The position numbers and the translations under genes are program-made. DNA of 16,265 bases from Prevotella sp. UBA4341 (GTDB taxonomy: Bacteria > Bacteroidota > Bacteroidia > Bacteroidales > Bacteroidaceae). Below, in pieces: positions 7,817 to 14,454 of the stretch. Each line of letters starts with the position of its first letter. Positions within the stretch are counted from its first letter, which is position 1. The stretch is from assembly GCA_002393705.1 (NCBI GenBank), contig DGTH01000085.1, positions 1,937 to 18,201 on the forward strand. The letters are read 5' to 3'. The notes beneath the pieces are model-generated. The model did not search any database. It was not told the DNA's origin and was given only the letters and a program-made list of their open reading frames with translations.

Positions 7817-8431
7817 ATGTATATCATAGGAATAGCAGGTGGTACGGGCTCCGGCAAGACCACCGTCGTAAAGAAAATTGCCAAAGTGCTGCCACCCCAT
7901 TGCGCAGCCCTCATACCCCTTGACTCGTACTACAACGACACCACCGGCATGACCCTCGAGGAGCGCAGTCAGATTAACTTCGACCACCCCGACGCCTTCG
8001 ACTGGAAACTGCTGACTGAGCACATCAAGCAGCTCAAGAACGGACAGGCCGTCGAGCAGCCTACCTACTCGTACGTCCTCTCCAACCGTCTGCCCGAGAC
8101 CATCCACGTCGAGCCCAAGCCCGTCATTCTTCTTGAGGGCATCATGACGCTCCACTACAAGAAGCTGCGCGACATGATGGACCTGAAGATTTTTGTCGAT
8201 ACCGACAGCGACGTGCGTCTCATTCGCAACATTCGCCGTGACGTGGTGGAGCGCGGGCGCACCGTTGAGCAGGTGCTTGACCGTTACGAGAAAGTGCTCA
8301 AGCCCATGCACGAGCAGTTTATTGAGCCTACCAAGAAGTTTGCCGACCTTATCATCCCTTGGGGTGGTGACAATAAGACCGGCATCCACATCCTCAAGAC
8401 CTACATTGAGGGCATCGTCACGGGCGTATGA
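7817..8431 (+). CDS. udk: Uridine kinase
   Basis: Phosphorylates uridine and cytidine to UMP and CMP with ATP or GTP; a cytoplasmic pyrimidine salvage enzyme. The 204-residue protein is full length for the family. It has the Walker A loop GGTGSGKT (8-15), IPLDSYYND with the catalytic-type Asp36, FDHPDAFDW, QPTYSY, PVILLEGI and the lid-type IRRDVVERGRTVEQVLDRY. It follows the EEP enzyme across a repeat tract and overlaps the next gene by 4 bp (ATGA), so translation of the phosphatase is probably coupled to it. Placement beside an exported nuclease would fit reuse of nucleosides from degraded nucleic acid. Confidence 0.92.
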   Translation: MYIIGIAGGTGSGKTTVVKKIAKVLPPHCAALIPLDSYYNDTTGMTLEERSQINFDHPDAFDWKLLTEHIKQLKNGQAVEQPTYSYVLSNRLPETIHVEPKPVILLEGIMTLHYKKLRDMMDLKIFVDTDSDVRLIRNIRRDVVERGRTVEQVLDRYEKVLKPMHEQFIEPTKKFADLIIPWGGDNKTGIHILKTYIEGIVTGV

Positions 8432-9093
8432 CGCCCAGGCCCGTCACCCTCCTGTTGCTGGCCCGTCATGGTGAGACCGTCGATAATGCGGCACAAATCA
8501 TGCAGGGTCAGACTCAAGGTCGTCTCTCCGAGCGTGGCCTTCAGCAGGCTGCCGAGCTGGCTGCAAAGCTGGCCACCTGCCGCATTGATGCCGTCGTGTC
8601 GAGCGACCTCTACCGCTCCGTCCAGACCGCCCGCATCGTCAGCGAGCCCCATGGTCTCCCCGTTCAGCAGACTCCACTCCTGCGCGAACGTGACTGGGGC
8701 TCCTTCACGGGCCGTTACATTCCCGACCTGAAGGACGAGCCGTGGCCTCAAGACATCGAATCGCTGGACTCTCTCTTAGAGCGAGCCCAGCGATTCTTGC
8801 AGTATATTATGACAAACTATGAGGGTCAGACCGTACTGGCCGTAGGTCACGGCATCATCAACAAAGCCATACAGGCAGCTTTCTTCCGCCGGCCGATGAA
8901 CCAGGTTGAGCGCATGTCCAATTGCGAGGTGCGCCAGTTGCGCTTAACGGTGTCCGCCGAAGTTTCCGTGGTGACCGCCGCCGCCTCCGCCGTGGCTGCC
9001 TCCGCCGCGAGTGCCGGTACCTCCGCCGAAGTGACCGCCTCCACCGAAGTGACCGCCTCCGCCGCCTCCTCTGACGCTGCCACCGCCGAATGA
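8428..9093 (+). CDS. Histidine phosphatase family protein with anomalous C-terminal tail
   Basis: A 221-residue ORF. Residues 1 to about 172 form a phosphoglycerate-mutase-like histidine phosphatase domain: RHGET with the phospho-accepting His14, SSDLYRSVQTA (Arg63), LRERDWG (Glu87) and VGHG (His141). The substrate is unknown; sugar phosphates or nucleotides are usual candidates. The expected domain ends near NCEVRQLRL, but no stop follows. The frame continues for about 49 residues of Ala/Ser/Val/Thr-rich sequence that is simply the antisense of the Gly-rich 3' end of the opposing gene. The natural stop has probably been lost, or the tail is a real late addition. The start overlaps the udk stop. 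Confidence 0.85.
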   Translation: MTPRPVTLLLLARHGETVDNAAQIMQGQTQGRLSERGLQQAAELAAKLATCRIDAVVSSDLYRSVQTARIVSEPHGLPVQQTPLLRERDWGSFTGRYIPDLKDEPWPQDIESLDSLLERAQRFLQYIMTNYEGQTVLAVGHGIINKAIQAAFFRRPMNQVERMSNCEVRQLRLTVSAEVSVVTAAASAVAASAASAGTSAEVTASTEVTASAASSDAATAE

Positions 9094-9990
9094 GCCGTGG
9101 CTACGCGTGCTGGGCGTTGTCGTGCGCGGAGCTACGCTACTTGGCGTGCGCGGTGTCGTGGTGCGCGGAGCTACGCGGTCGGGCGTTGCTGTGCGTGGGG
9201 TGTGGCCCAGTCTCGGCGTGCCGCCGTTACCGCGATGGTTGCCGAAGTTTCCTCCGTTGCCGTAGTTTCCGCTGCCGCCAGCGCGATGACTGCCGTAGTT
9301 TCCGCTGCCGCCAGCGTGGCGGTTACCGTCGTTGTCGCCGTTACCACGATGATTGCCGAAGTGCACGTTCCCGTGGTTCCCGTAGTTGCCGTGCCGCCCG
9401 CCGTTATAGTGTCCGCCGCCGTGGCGTCCGCCAGCGTGAGTCGAGCCGTGGCCTACGTGGCGATAGTCTCCCCGGTGCCATCCGTCGCGCATGCCGAAGT
9501 GGCGATCCCCGTGGTGGCGGCGGTAGTGGTCGCGGTGGCCGTAGTAGTAGCCGTGTCCGCCAATGCGGTGCCAGGCGTGGCCGCCTCTGTAGGTGGCGTA
9601 GAAGTGAGGCCGCCCGAAGTAGAAGTAGTCACGATACGGGTAGCGGGCGTAGATGCCGAAGTGCCAGTAGCCGGCGTCCCAGTATAGCGGACGGTAGAAG
9701 TAGCTCGCGGCAATGTAGGCGTTCCACTGAGCCTCCAAGAGGATGTAGCTCATATCCAGATTGCGGCGCTCCCAGTAGGTGCCATAGACGTCATCGACGC
9801 TCGTCACCCCCATCAGGTAGTCCAGGTTGATCTCGTAGGCAGCCTCATACTGCTCGTCCGTCAGGTTCAGCTCGTAAGCCATCTTGTCCGTCAGGAAGAG
9901 TGCCTCGTTACGTGCCTGCTCGTAACTCATGGCGTGGGTAGCAGTAGCAGTCAGCAGCATTGCCACCAGGGCGATCATCATCTTCTTCAT
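8944..9990 (-). CDS. Exported His/Gly-rich protein with small helical N-terminal domain
   Basis: A 348-residue protein of unknown function. Residues 1-20 are a signal peptide. About 21-105 is a helical domain with LNLTDEQYEAAYEINLDYLM and MSYILLEAQWNAYIAASYF, resembling both blocks of the 417-776 protein. A Tyr/Trp/His-rich stretch follows (about 100-150). The remainder is low complexity: many HG, GGH, GNYG and NHRGN units, repeated RAGGSGNYG, and a Thr/Pro segment with APRTTTP twice, ending in long Gly runs. The large number of His residues suggests metal or heme binding, or an extracellular matrix or assembly role; both are inference. It has its own promoter and is convergent with the phosphatase gene, which overlaps its last 150 bp. 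Confidence 0.82.
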   Translation of the reverse strand: MKKMMIALVAMLLTATATHAMSYEQARNEALFLTDKMAYELNLTDEQYEAAYEINLDYLMGVTSVDDVYGTYWERRNLDMSYILLEAQWNAYIAASYFYRPLYWDAGYWHFGIYARYPYRDYFYFGRPHFYATYRGGHAWHRIGGHGYYYGHRDHYRRHHGDRHFGMRDGWHRGDYRHVGHGSTHAGGRHGGGHYNGGRHGNYGNHGNVHFGNHRGNGDNDGNRHAGGSGNYGSHRAGGSGNYGNGGNFGNHRGNGGTPRLGHTPRTATPDRVAPRTTTPRTPSSVAPRTTTPSTRSHGSFGGGSVRGGGGGGHFGGGGHFGGGTGTRGGGSHGGGGGGHHGNFGGHR

Positions 9991-10039
9991 ATCTCTGAAA
10001 GTTTTTTTATTAGTTCAACGTTTTTTTCTTTTCACGGTG

Positions 10040-10071
10040 CAAAGTAACGGCTTTTTTCTTACCTTTGCAAA
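10040..10071 (-). promoter_or_regulatory. Promoter of the His/Gly-rich protein gene
   Basis: Minus strand TTTG (10071-10068), 20 bp, then TTACTTTG (10047-10040), one base off TAnnTTTG. The leader would be about 43 nt. The -33 element shares bases with a palindromic CCTTTGCAAAGG (10062-10073). Confidence 0.55.
10060..10067 (+). promoter_or_regulatory. Candidate -7 element for the Wzi operon
   Basis: TACCTTTG on the plus strand is a perfect TAnnTTTG, but lacks a TTTG about 20 bp upstream and would give a leader of about 90 nt. Downstream at 10093-10103 is a short palindrome, GGGAATTTCCC, that could be an operator. A weaker alternative is TATATTTA at 10135-10142. Confidence 0.4.
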
Positions 10072-10163
10072 GGATTTTCCCTAATCCCTCGGGGGAATTT
10101 CCCTACAGTTGCAATAATTAGCTCCGAAAAGCGTTATATTTAGTAAAAAGGTAAAAAAGTTTC

Positions 10164-11759
10164 ATGAATCGGCTTTACACATTATTATTCTTATCGTTGG
10201 CAGCTCTCACCACCAGCGCCCAGACCCTTGGCGACCAGGACGGCGACGACGAGCAAGCTGCCTCCGAGGGACTGCACTACCGCGTAGAGATGCAGGCCTC
10301 GCTCTCTACTGGCGACCACGAGCCCCTCTGGCTCAACGCCAACAAGTACGGACTCAGCTCCCTCGACAAGAGCAACGGCTACCTCAGGGCCTCGCTCCAG
10401 CGCCCGCTCCAGAACGACGAAGGCCGCAAGTGGGGGTGGGGGGCCGGCCTCGATGCCGCCGTAGCCTACGGCTTCACCAGCAGTTTCGTTCTCCAGCAGG
10501 CCTACGTTGAGGGCCGTTGGCTCCATGGCGTGCTCACCGTGGGCAGCAAGGAGTACCCCCTCGAACTGAAGAACCCCCGGCTCAGCAGTGGCTCACAGAC
10601 CCTCGGCATCAACGCCCGACCCATTCCGCAGGTGCGCCTGGCCCTGCCCGACTACTACGCCCTGCCCTTCACTAAGGGCTGGGTCAGCCTGAAGGGTCAC
10701 ATAGCCTACGGGCGCCCCACTGACGAAGGCTGGCAGAAAGACTTTACCGGCCGGCAGAGCCGATACGACGAGGGCACCTACTACCACAGCAAGGCCGGCT
10801 ACATCAAGATAGGCAACGACTACCGCTTCCTGCCCGTATCACTCGAGCTGGGCCTGGAGATGGGAGCCCAGTTCGGAGGCACGTCCTACAACACCGGCTA
10901 CGGCTACCCCGTCAAGAACGAGGGCGGCCTCAAGGGCGCCTGGCACGCCTTCATTCCCGGAGGCGGCGAGACCGTCGAGCAGGGCTCTGCCTACGAGAAC
11001 GCCTCCGGCAACCAGCTCGGCAGCTGGCTCATGCGACTGAACTTCGACTACGACACGTGGTACCTCGGTCTCTACGCCGACCACTTCTTCGAGGACCACT
11101 CCGCCATGTTCTTCCTTGACTACGACGGCTACGGTTCCGGCCCCGAGTGGGACGTCAAGAAGAAGCACCGCTACTTCGTCTATAGCCTTAAGGACATTCA
11201 GCTCGGCCTCGACTTCCGCCTGAAGCAAAACGCCTGGATTAACAACCTCCTCGTGGAGTACCTCTACACCAAGTACCAGAGCGGCCCCATCTATCACGAC
11301 CACACCAGGCTCCTCTCCGAGCACGTCTGCGGACTCGACAACTACTACAACCACAACCTCTTCACTGGCTGGCAACACTGGGGCCAGGCCATGGGCAACC
11401 CCCTCTACACCTCGCCCCTCTATAACGACAACGGCACCATCGAGTTCCGGAACAACCGCTTCGTAGCCTGGCACTTCGCACTGGCCGGCTCGCCCAACTA
11501 CAACCTCAGTTACCGGCTTCTGGCCACCTTCCAGCGTAGCCTCGGCACCTACACCCAGCCCTTCGCCGACCCACAGGCCACCCAGCACCTGCTGGCCGAA
11601 GCCAACTACCGCTTCTCCTACTACTCGCCCCTCAACGGCTGGACCGTCAAGGCCGCCGTCGCTGCCGACTTCGGCCGCACCTACGGCAAGAACCTTGGTT
11701 TCCAGCTCACCATTGCCAAGACAGGAACGATATTCAACAGTAAAAAGACCAAAAAATGA
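10164..11759 (+). CDS. Capsule assembly Wzi-family outer-membrane protein
   Basis: A 531-residue protein with a signal peptide ending TSA/QT (residue 19). It then shows the pattern of Bacteroidota Wzi-like proteins: YRVEMQASLSTGDHEPLWLNANKYGLSSL near the mature N-terminus, YVEGRWLHGVLTVGSKEY and alternating amphipathic strands rich in Tyr/Trp, ending in FGRTYGKNLGFQLTIAKTG. Wzi in enterobacteria is an 18-stranded outer-membrane barrel that anchors capsular polysaccharide. Members in Bacteroidota are common outside capsule loci, and no capsule genes are visible here, so the substrate is uncertain. Its stop overlaps the start of the lipocalin-like lipoprotein (ATGA), implying coupling. Confidence 0.85.
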   Translation: MNRLYTLLFLSLAALTTSAQTLGDQDGDDEQAASEGLHYRVEMQASLSTGDHEPLWLNANKYGLSSLDKSNGYLRASLQRPLQNDEGRKWGWGAGLDAAVAYGFTSSFVLQQAYVEGRWLHGVLTVGSKEYPLELKNPRLSSGSQTLGINARPIPQVRLALPDYYALPFTKGWVSLKGHIAYGRPTDEGWQKDFTGRQSRYDEGTYYHSKAGYIKIGNDYRFLPVSLELGLEMGAQFGGTSYNTGYGYPVKNEGGLKGAWHAFIPGGGETVEQGSAYENASGNQLGSWLMRLNFDYDTWYLGLYADHFFEDHSAMFFLDYDGYGSGPEWDVKKKHRYFVYSLKDIQLGLDFRLKQNAWINNLLVEYLYTKYQSGPIYHDHTRLLSEHVCGLDNYYNHNLFTGWQHWGQAMGNPLYTSPLYNDNGTIEFRNNRFVAWHFALAGSPNYNLSYRLLATFQRSLGTYTQPFADPQATQHLLAEANYRFSYYSPLNGWTVKAAVAADFGRTYGKNLGFQLTIAKTGTIFNSKKTKK

Positions 11760-12271
11760 AGAATAATATATTTGTCCGAGTCCTCTCCTACCTCGTACCT
11801 CGCACCTCGCACCTCGTACCTCGCACCTCGCACCTCGTACCTCGCACCTCGTACCTCCTTCTCCTCCTCGCCCTCACCTCCTGCGAGTTCGAAGCCTCCA
11901 ACAACGGCGACCTCGACGGCTTCTGGCAGATGACGCAGCTCGACACCGTGCGCACCGCCGGCACTACCGACATGCGCGATCGCCACGTCTTCTGGGCCGT
12001 CCAGCACCACCTCTTCGAGCTCAAGCACCCCAGCGGCAACATTCGCAGGAACATCATCTTCAGCTTCGAGCACAAGGGCGACTCCCTCATTCTCACTGAC
12101 CCCATCGTCAGCAACCGCGACTCCTCCGACATCCTTGTCACCTCTCCCGACCAGCTTCAGGACTTCCCCGGCATTGAGCGCATGCGCGAGGGCTTCCTCA
12201 TCACCACCCTCGATGGCGACCGCATGGTTCTGCAGTCCGATCGCTACAACCTGCACTTCCGCAGGTATTGA
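11756..12271 (+). CDS. Lipocalin-like lipoprotein with repeat-expanded signal peptide
   Basis: A 171-residue lipoprotein. The mature part starts at Cys43 (lipobox LTSC) and carries the lipocalin-type opening GDLDGFWQMTQL, then beta-rich sequence (RRNIIFSFEHKGDSLILTDP, REGFLITTLDGDRMVLQSD). Small lipocalin-like lipoproteins usually bind hydrophobic ligands or assist envelope maintenance; the role here is unknown. The signal peptide is odd: between MKNNIFVRVLSY and the hydrophobic core LLLLLAL lie three copies of LVPRTSH or LVPRTSY, encoded by ten DNA heptamers. The n-region is therefore roughly twice normal length and strongly basic. A change of one or two heptamers would shift the frame. Translation is probably coupled to the Wzi gene. 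Confidence 0.78.
   Translation: MKNNIFVRVLSYLVPRTSHLVPRTSHLVPRTSYLLLLLALTSCEFEASNNGDLDGFWQMTQLDTVRTAGTTDMRDRHVFWAVQHHLFELKHPSGNIRRNIIFSFEHKGDSLILTDPIVSNRDSSDILVTSPDQLQDFPGIERMREGFLITTLDGDRMVLQSDRYNLHFRRY
11789..11858 (+). repeat. Ten-copy heptamer tract YACCTCG inside a signal-peptide coding region
   Basis: Ten consecutive 7-bp units (TACCTCG or CACCTCG; last TACCTCC) give 70 bp without interruption. Three heptamers make 21 bp, so the protein shows a 7-residue repeat LVPRTSH. The copy number is a candidate for slipped-strand variation. Confidence 0.9.
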
Positions 12272-12290
12272 GAGCAGTAGTGTCACGCCC

Positions 12291-12372
12291 TAAAGTGGCC
12301 ACTTTAAGAATGTTCCATGGGGTGGAACACTTTATTCCATGGGGTGGAACACTTTGTTCCATGGGGTGGAAC
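12291..12372. repeat. 16-bp palindrome plus three 22-bp palindromic repeats (REP-like)
   Basis: TAAAGTGGCCACTTTA at 12291-12306 is a perfect palindrome. It is followed by three copies of TTCCATGGGGTGGAACA at exact 22-bp spacing (units 12312-12328, 12334-12350 and 12356-12372), each a stem GTTCCA/TGGAAC or TTCCA/TGGAA around TGGGG, with ACACTTT spacers. The array starts 20 bp after the stop of the lipocalin-like gene and may end that transcript or stabilise it. No transposase lies nearby. Confidence 0.8.
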
Positions 12373-12485
12373 AAATAGAGATATGCTACTTCTTCGGGGT
12401 TAAGTCGGCATTTCTGTTGTCAGAAGCAGCACGGTCTTGAGTTAAAATAGGGCATGTTTTGTCATAACAAACGTTAAATAATTAG
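12373..12485. other. Intergenic stretch with one imperfect hairpin
   Basis: No gene is apparent. TGCTACTTCT (12384-12393) can pair with AGAAGCAGCA (12422-12431) with one mismatch, and TTCTG/CAGAA forms a smaller internal stem. There is no T tract after it. Its role is unknown. Confidence 0.3.
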
Positions 12486-12572
12486 TTTTCTTGCCACACT
12501 TGCCACCATAATGCCACGCGTAACCGGTTGACTTTCAGCTATTGTTGCAAGTGTGGCATTTTTGCAAGAAAA
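12486..12572. repeat. Composite inverted repeat with TGCCAC motifs
   Basis: GCCACACTTGC (12493-12503) is perfectly complementary to GCAAGTGTGGC (12547-12557). The overlapping TTTTCTTGC (12486-12494) is complementary to GCAAGAAAA (12564-12572), so two alternative pairings share bases. TGCCAC occurs three times in the left half. It resembles a dispersed repeat or the ends of a small element. Confidence 0.6.
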
Positions 12573-12605
12573 ATAAAAAACTCTGGTAGTAGGATTATTC
12601 TCGTA

Positions 12606-12648
12606 ATTACATTCCCGTTACATTTACAGTCTGTAACCGTAATGTAAC
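12606..12648. promoter_or_regulatory. Two inverted Pho-box-like operators
   Basis: On the plus strand CTGTAAC, CGTA, ATGTAAC (12631-12648) and on the minus strand ATGTAAC, GGGA, ATGTAAT (12623-12606) have the same design: two 7-bp direct half-sites with a 4-bp spacer, 11-bp period, 18 bp in all. This is the architecture of the enterobacterial PhoB box, whose half-site is CTGTCAT. The proximal box ends 8 bp before the -33 element of an operon that encodes a phosphate transporter and a PhoB-like regulator. Confidence 0.65.
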
Positions 12649-12656
12649 GCGAATTG

Positions 12657-12688
12657 CTTGTAGAGGTAATGGAAAGGGCGTAACTTTG
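12657..12688 (+). promoter_or_regulatory. Promoter of the phosphate transport/sensing operon
   Basis: CTTG (12657-12660), 20 bp, then TAACTTTG (12681-12688), a good Bacteroidota -7 element with a slightly weak -33. The transcript would start near 12695, about 22 nt before the ATG at 12717. Confidence 0.75.
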
Positions 12689-12716
12689 CGGCATAAATAA
12701 GAAAGAAAGAGAAAAC

Positions 12717-14417
12717 ATGGAGCAAAACTACGTAATGATAGGGCTGAAAATAGCCGGAGCACTGGGTCTGTTGATATACGGCATGAAGATGATGAGCGAC
12801 GCGCTGCAGAAGATGGCGGGTCCGCAACTGCGCCACATCCTGGCCCGTATGACTACGAACCGCCTGACGGGCATGTTGACGGGAGCCTTCGTGACGTGTG
12901 CCGTGCAGTCGTCGTCGGCCACGACAGTGATGACCGTATCGTTCGTTTCGGCCGGGTTGCTGACGCTGGCTCAGGCCATCTCGGTGATTATGGGCGCCAA
13001 CATCGGCACTACGCTCACGGCCTGGATCATGTCGCTGGGATATAACGTCGATTTGACGAGCGTGGTGTTCCCGGCGTTCTTCGTGGGCATGGTGCTGATA
13101 TACAAGAAGCGGCACCGCTACGTGGGCGATTTCCTCTTCGGCATTGCCTTTATGTTTCTCTCGTTAGTCATGCTGAGCAAGACGGGCAAGGAGATGGACC
13201 TGGAGCACAACAAGGCTGTGGTCGATTTCTTTGCCTCGTTCGACACGGGGAGCTACTGGACCATTCTGGCCTTCCTGGCCATAGGAACGCTGATAACCTG
13301 CGTGGTACAGTCGTCGGCAGCGGTCATGGCCATCACCATCCTGCTCTGCTCGACGGGCGTGCTGCCCATCTACTTAGGCATAGCACTGGTGATGGGCGAG
13401 AACATCGGCACGACGGCCACGGCCAACCTGGCAGCCCTGGGGGCCAACCTGCAGGCACGGAGAGCGGCACTGGCCCACCTGCTGTTCAACGTGTTCGGCG
13501 TGATGTGGGTGCTGCTGGTGTTCTACCCCTTTGTCGATTTGGTATGCCGGCTGGTAGGCTACGACCCCACGCAGGGCGGTCAGACGGCGCTGCTGCCCGT
13601 GGTGCTGGCCATGTTCCACACGTGCTTCAACGTGACGAACACGGCGATTCTCATTGGCTTCATTCCGCAGATAGAGCGCGCGGTATGCTGGCTGATGAAA
13701 GATGGAGCAAGGACCAAGGAGGAGGGTGAAGGGACGGACGAGGAGTTCCGACTGCAATACATACAGTCGAACCTGATAGAGACACCGGAAATTGCCGTGC
13801 TGCAGGCTCAGAAGGAGACGGCCTACTTCGGCGTGAGGGTGGAAAAGATGTTCGGCATGGTGAGAAAACTCACCGAGGAGAAAAAGGATTCAGCCTTCGG
13901 CGAGCTGTTTACCCAAATAGAACGTGAGGAAGACCGCACGGACCGGATGGAGATGGAGATAGCCCGCTACCTGGAACAGGTGGGCGAGGGACACCTGAGC
14001 GACCTGACGAAGATGAAGGTGAGACAGATGATGAGGGAGATTAGCGAGCTGGAGTCAATAGGCGACGCCTGCTACAACATGGCCCGTACGCTGAAGCGCA
14101 AGCAGGACAGCGGCGACGAGTTTACGCCCGAGCTGGAAGAGAAGCTGAAAGACATGATGGAGCTGACGGCGGAGTCGCTGACGCAGATGAACAGCGTCAT
14201 GACGGGTCACGCCAGGGAGAAAGACATCAGCGAGACCTACCGCATAGAGAACAACATGAACTTGATGAGGAACCGGCTGAAGGCGCAGAACATACAGGCC
14301 GTGAACAACCGGGAATATAGCTACGCCGTGGGCACCATGTTTACCGACCTGGTGACGGAGTGCGAGAAGCTGGGCGACTACGTGGTGAACGTGGTTCAGG
14401 CCAGGGTGATAAAATAA
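12717..14417 (+). CDS. Na+/phosphate cotransporter family protein with C-terminal PhoU-like domain
   Basis: A 566-residue inner-membrane protein. The N-terminal part holds the inverted duplicated Na/Pi-cotransporter repeats: QSSSATT (64-70) with GANIGTT (93-99), and QSSAAVM (198-204) with GENIGTT (227-233), set among hydrophobic helices up to about residue 328. Residues 350-566 are charged and helical, with REEDRTDRMEMEI, EISELESIGDACYNMART and a final TECEKLGDYVVNV, matching PhoU-like bundles. It should import phosphate with sodium, and the PhoU-like part may regulate uptake or signal to the kinase encoded downstream. It is the first gene of the operon; the response regulator begins 37 bp after its stop. 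Confidence 0.93.
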   Translation: MEQNYVMIGLKIAGALGLLIYGMKMMSDALQKMAGPQLRHILARMTTNRLTGMLTGAFVTCAVQSSSATTVMTVSFVSAGLLTLAQAISVIMGANIGTTLTAWIMSLGYNVDLTSVVFPAFFVGMVLIYKKRHRYVGDFLFGIAFMFLSLVMLSKTGKEMDLEHNKAVVDFFASFDTGSYWTILAFLAIGTLITCVVQSSAAVMAITILLCSTGVLPIYLGIALVMGENIGTTATANLAALGANLQARRAALAHLLFNVFGVMWVLLVFYPFVDLVCRLVGYDPTQGGQTALLPVVLAMFHTCFNVTNTAILIGFIPQIERAVCWLMKDGARTKEEGEGTDEEFRLQYIQSNLIETPEIAVLQAQKETAYFGVRVEKMFGMVRKLTEEKKDSAFGELFTQIEREEDRTDRMEMEIARYLEQVGEGHLSDLTKMKVRQMMREISELESIGDACYNMARTLKRKQDSGDEFTPELEEKLKDMMELTAESLTQMNSVMTGHAREKDISETYRIENNMNLMRNRLKAQNIQAVNNREYSYAVGTMFTDLVTECEKLGDYVVNVVQARVIK

Positions 14418-14454
14418 TTTGGCGATTTCAACGTTATTAATAGAAATAATATCG

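Noticed and set aside
9090..9830. Plus-strand ORFs of 246 and 196 residues opposite the His/Gly-rich gene
   Set aside because: Arg/Ser/Cys- and Val/Ala-rich shadows of a repetitive gene with a signal peptide and promoter on the other strand.
10839..11588. 249-residue minus-strand ORF
   Set aside because: Antisense to the Wzi-family gene, with no domain or promoter of its own.
12312..12372. CRISPR array
   Set aside because: The 22-bp units are contiguous with identical 5-7 bp linkers; there are no unique spacers and no cas genes.
12272..12716. Insertion sequence or transposon in the repeat-rich intergenic region
   Set aside because: No transposase reading frame and no flanking target duplication could be seen; only short palindromes and inverted repeats.
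14419..14454. Extended start (TTG) for the response regulator
   Set aside because: The receiver domain begins normally at the ATG at 14455 and the extra 12 residues do not fit the family.
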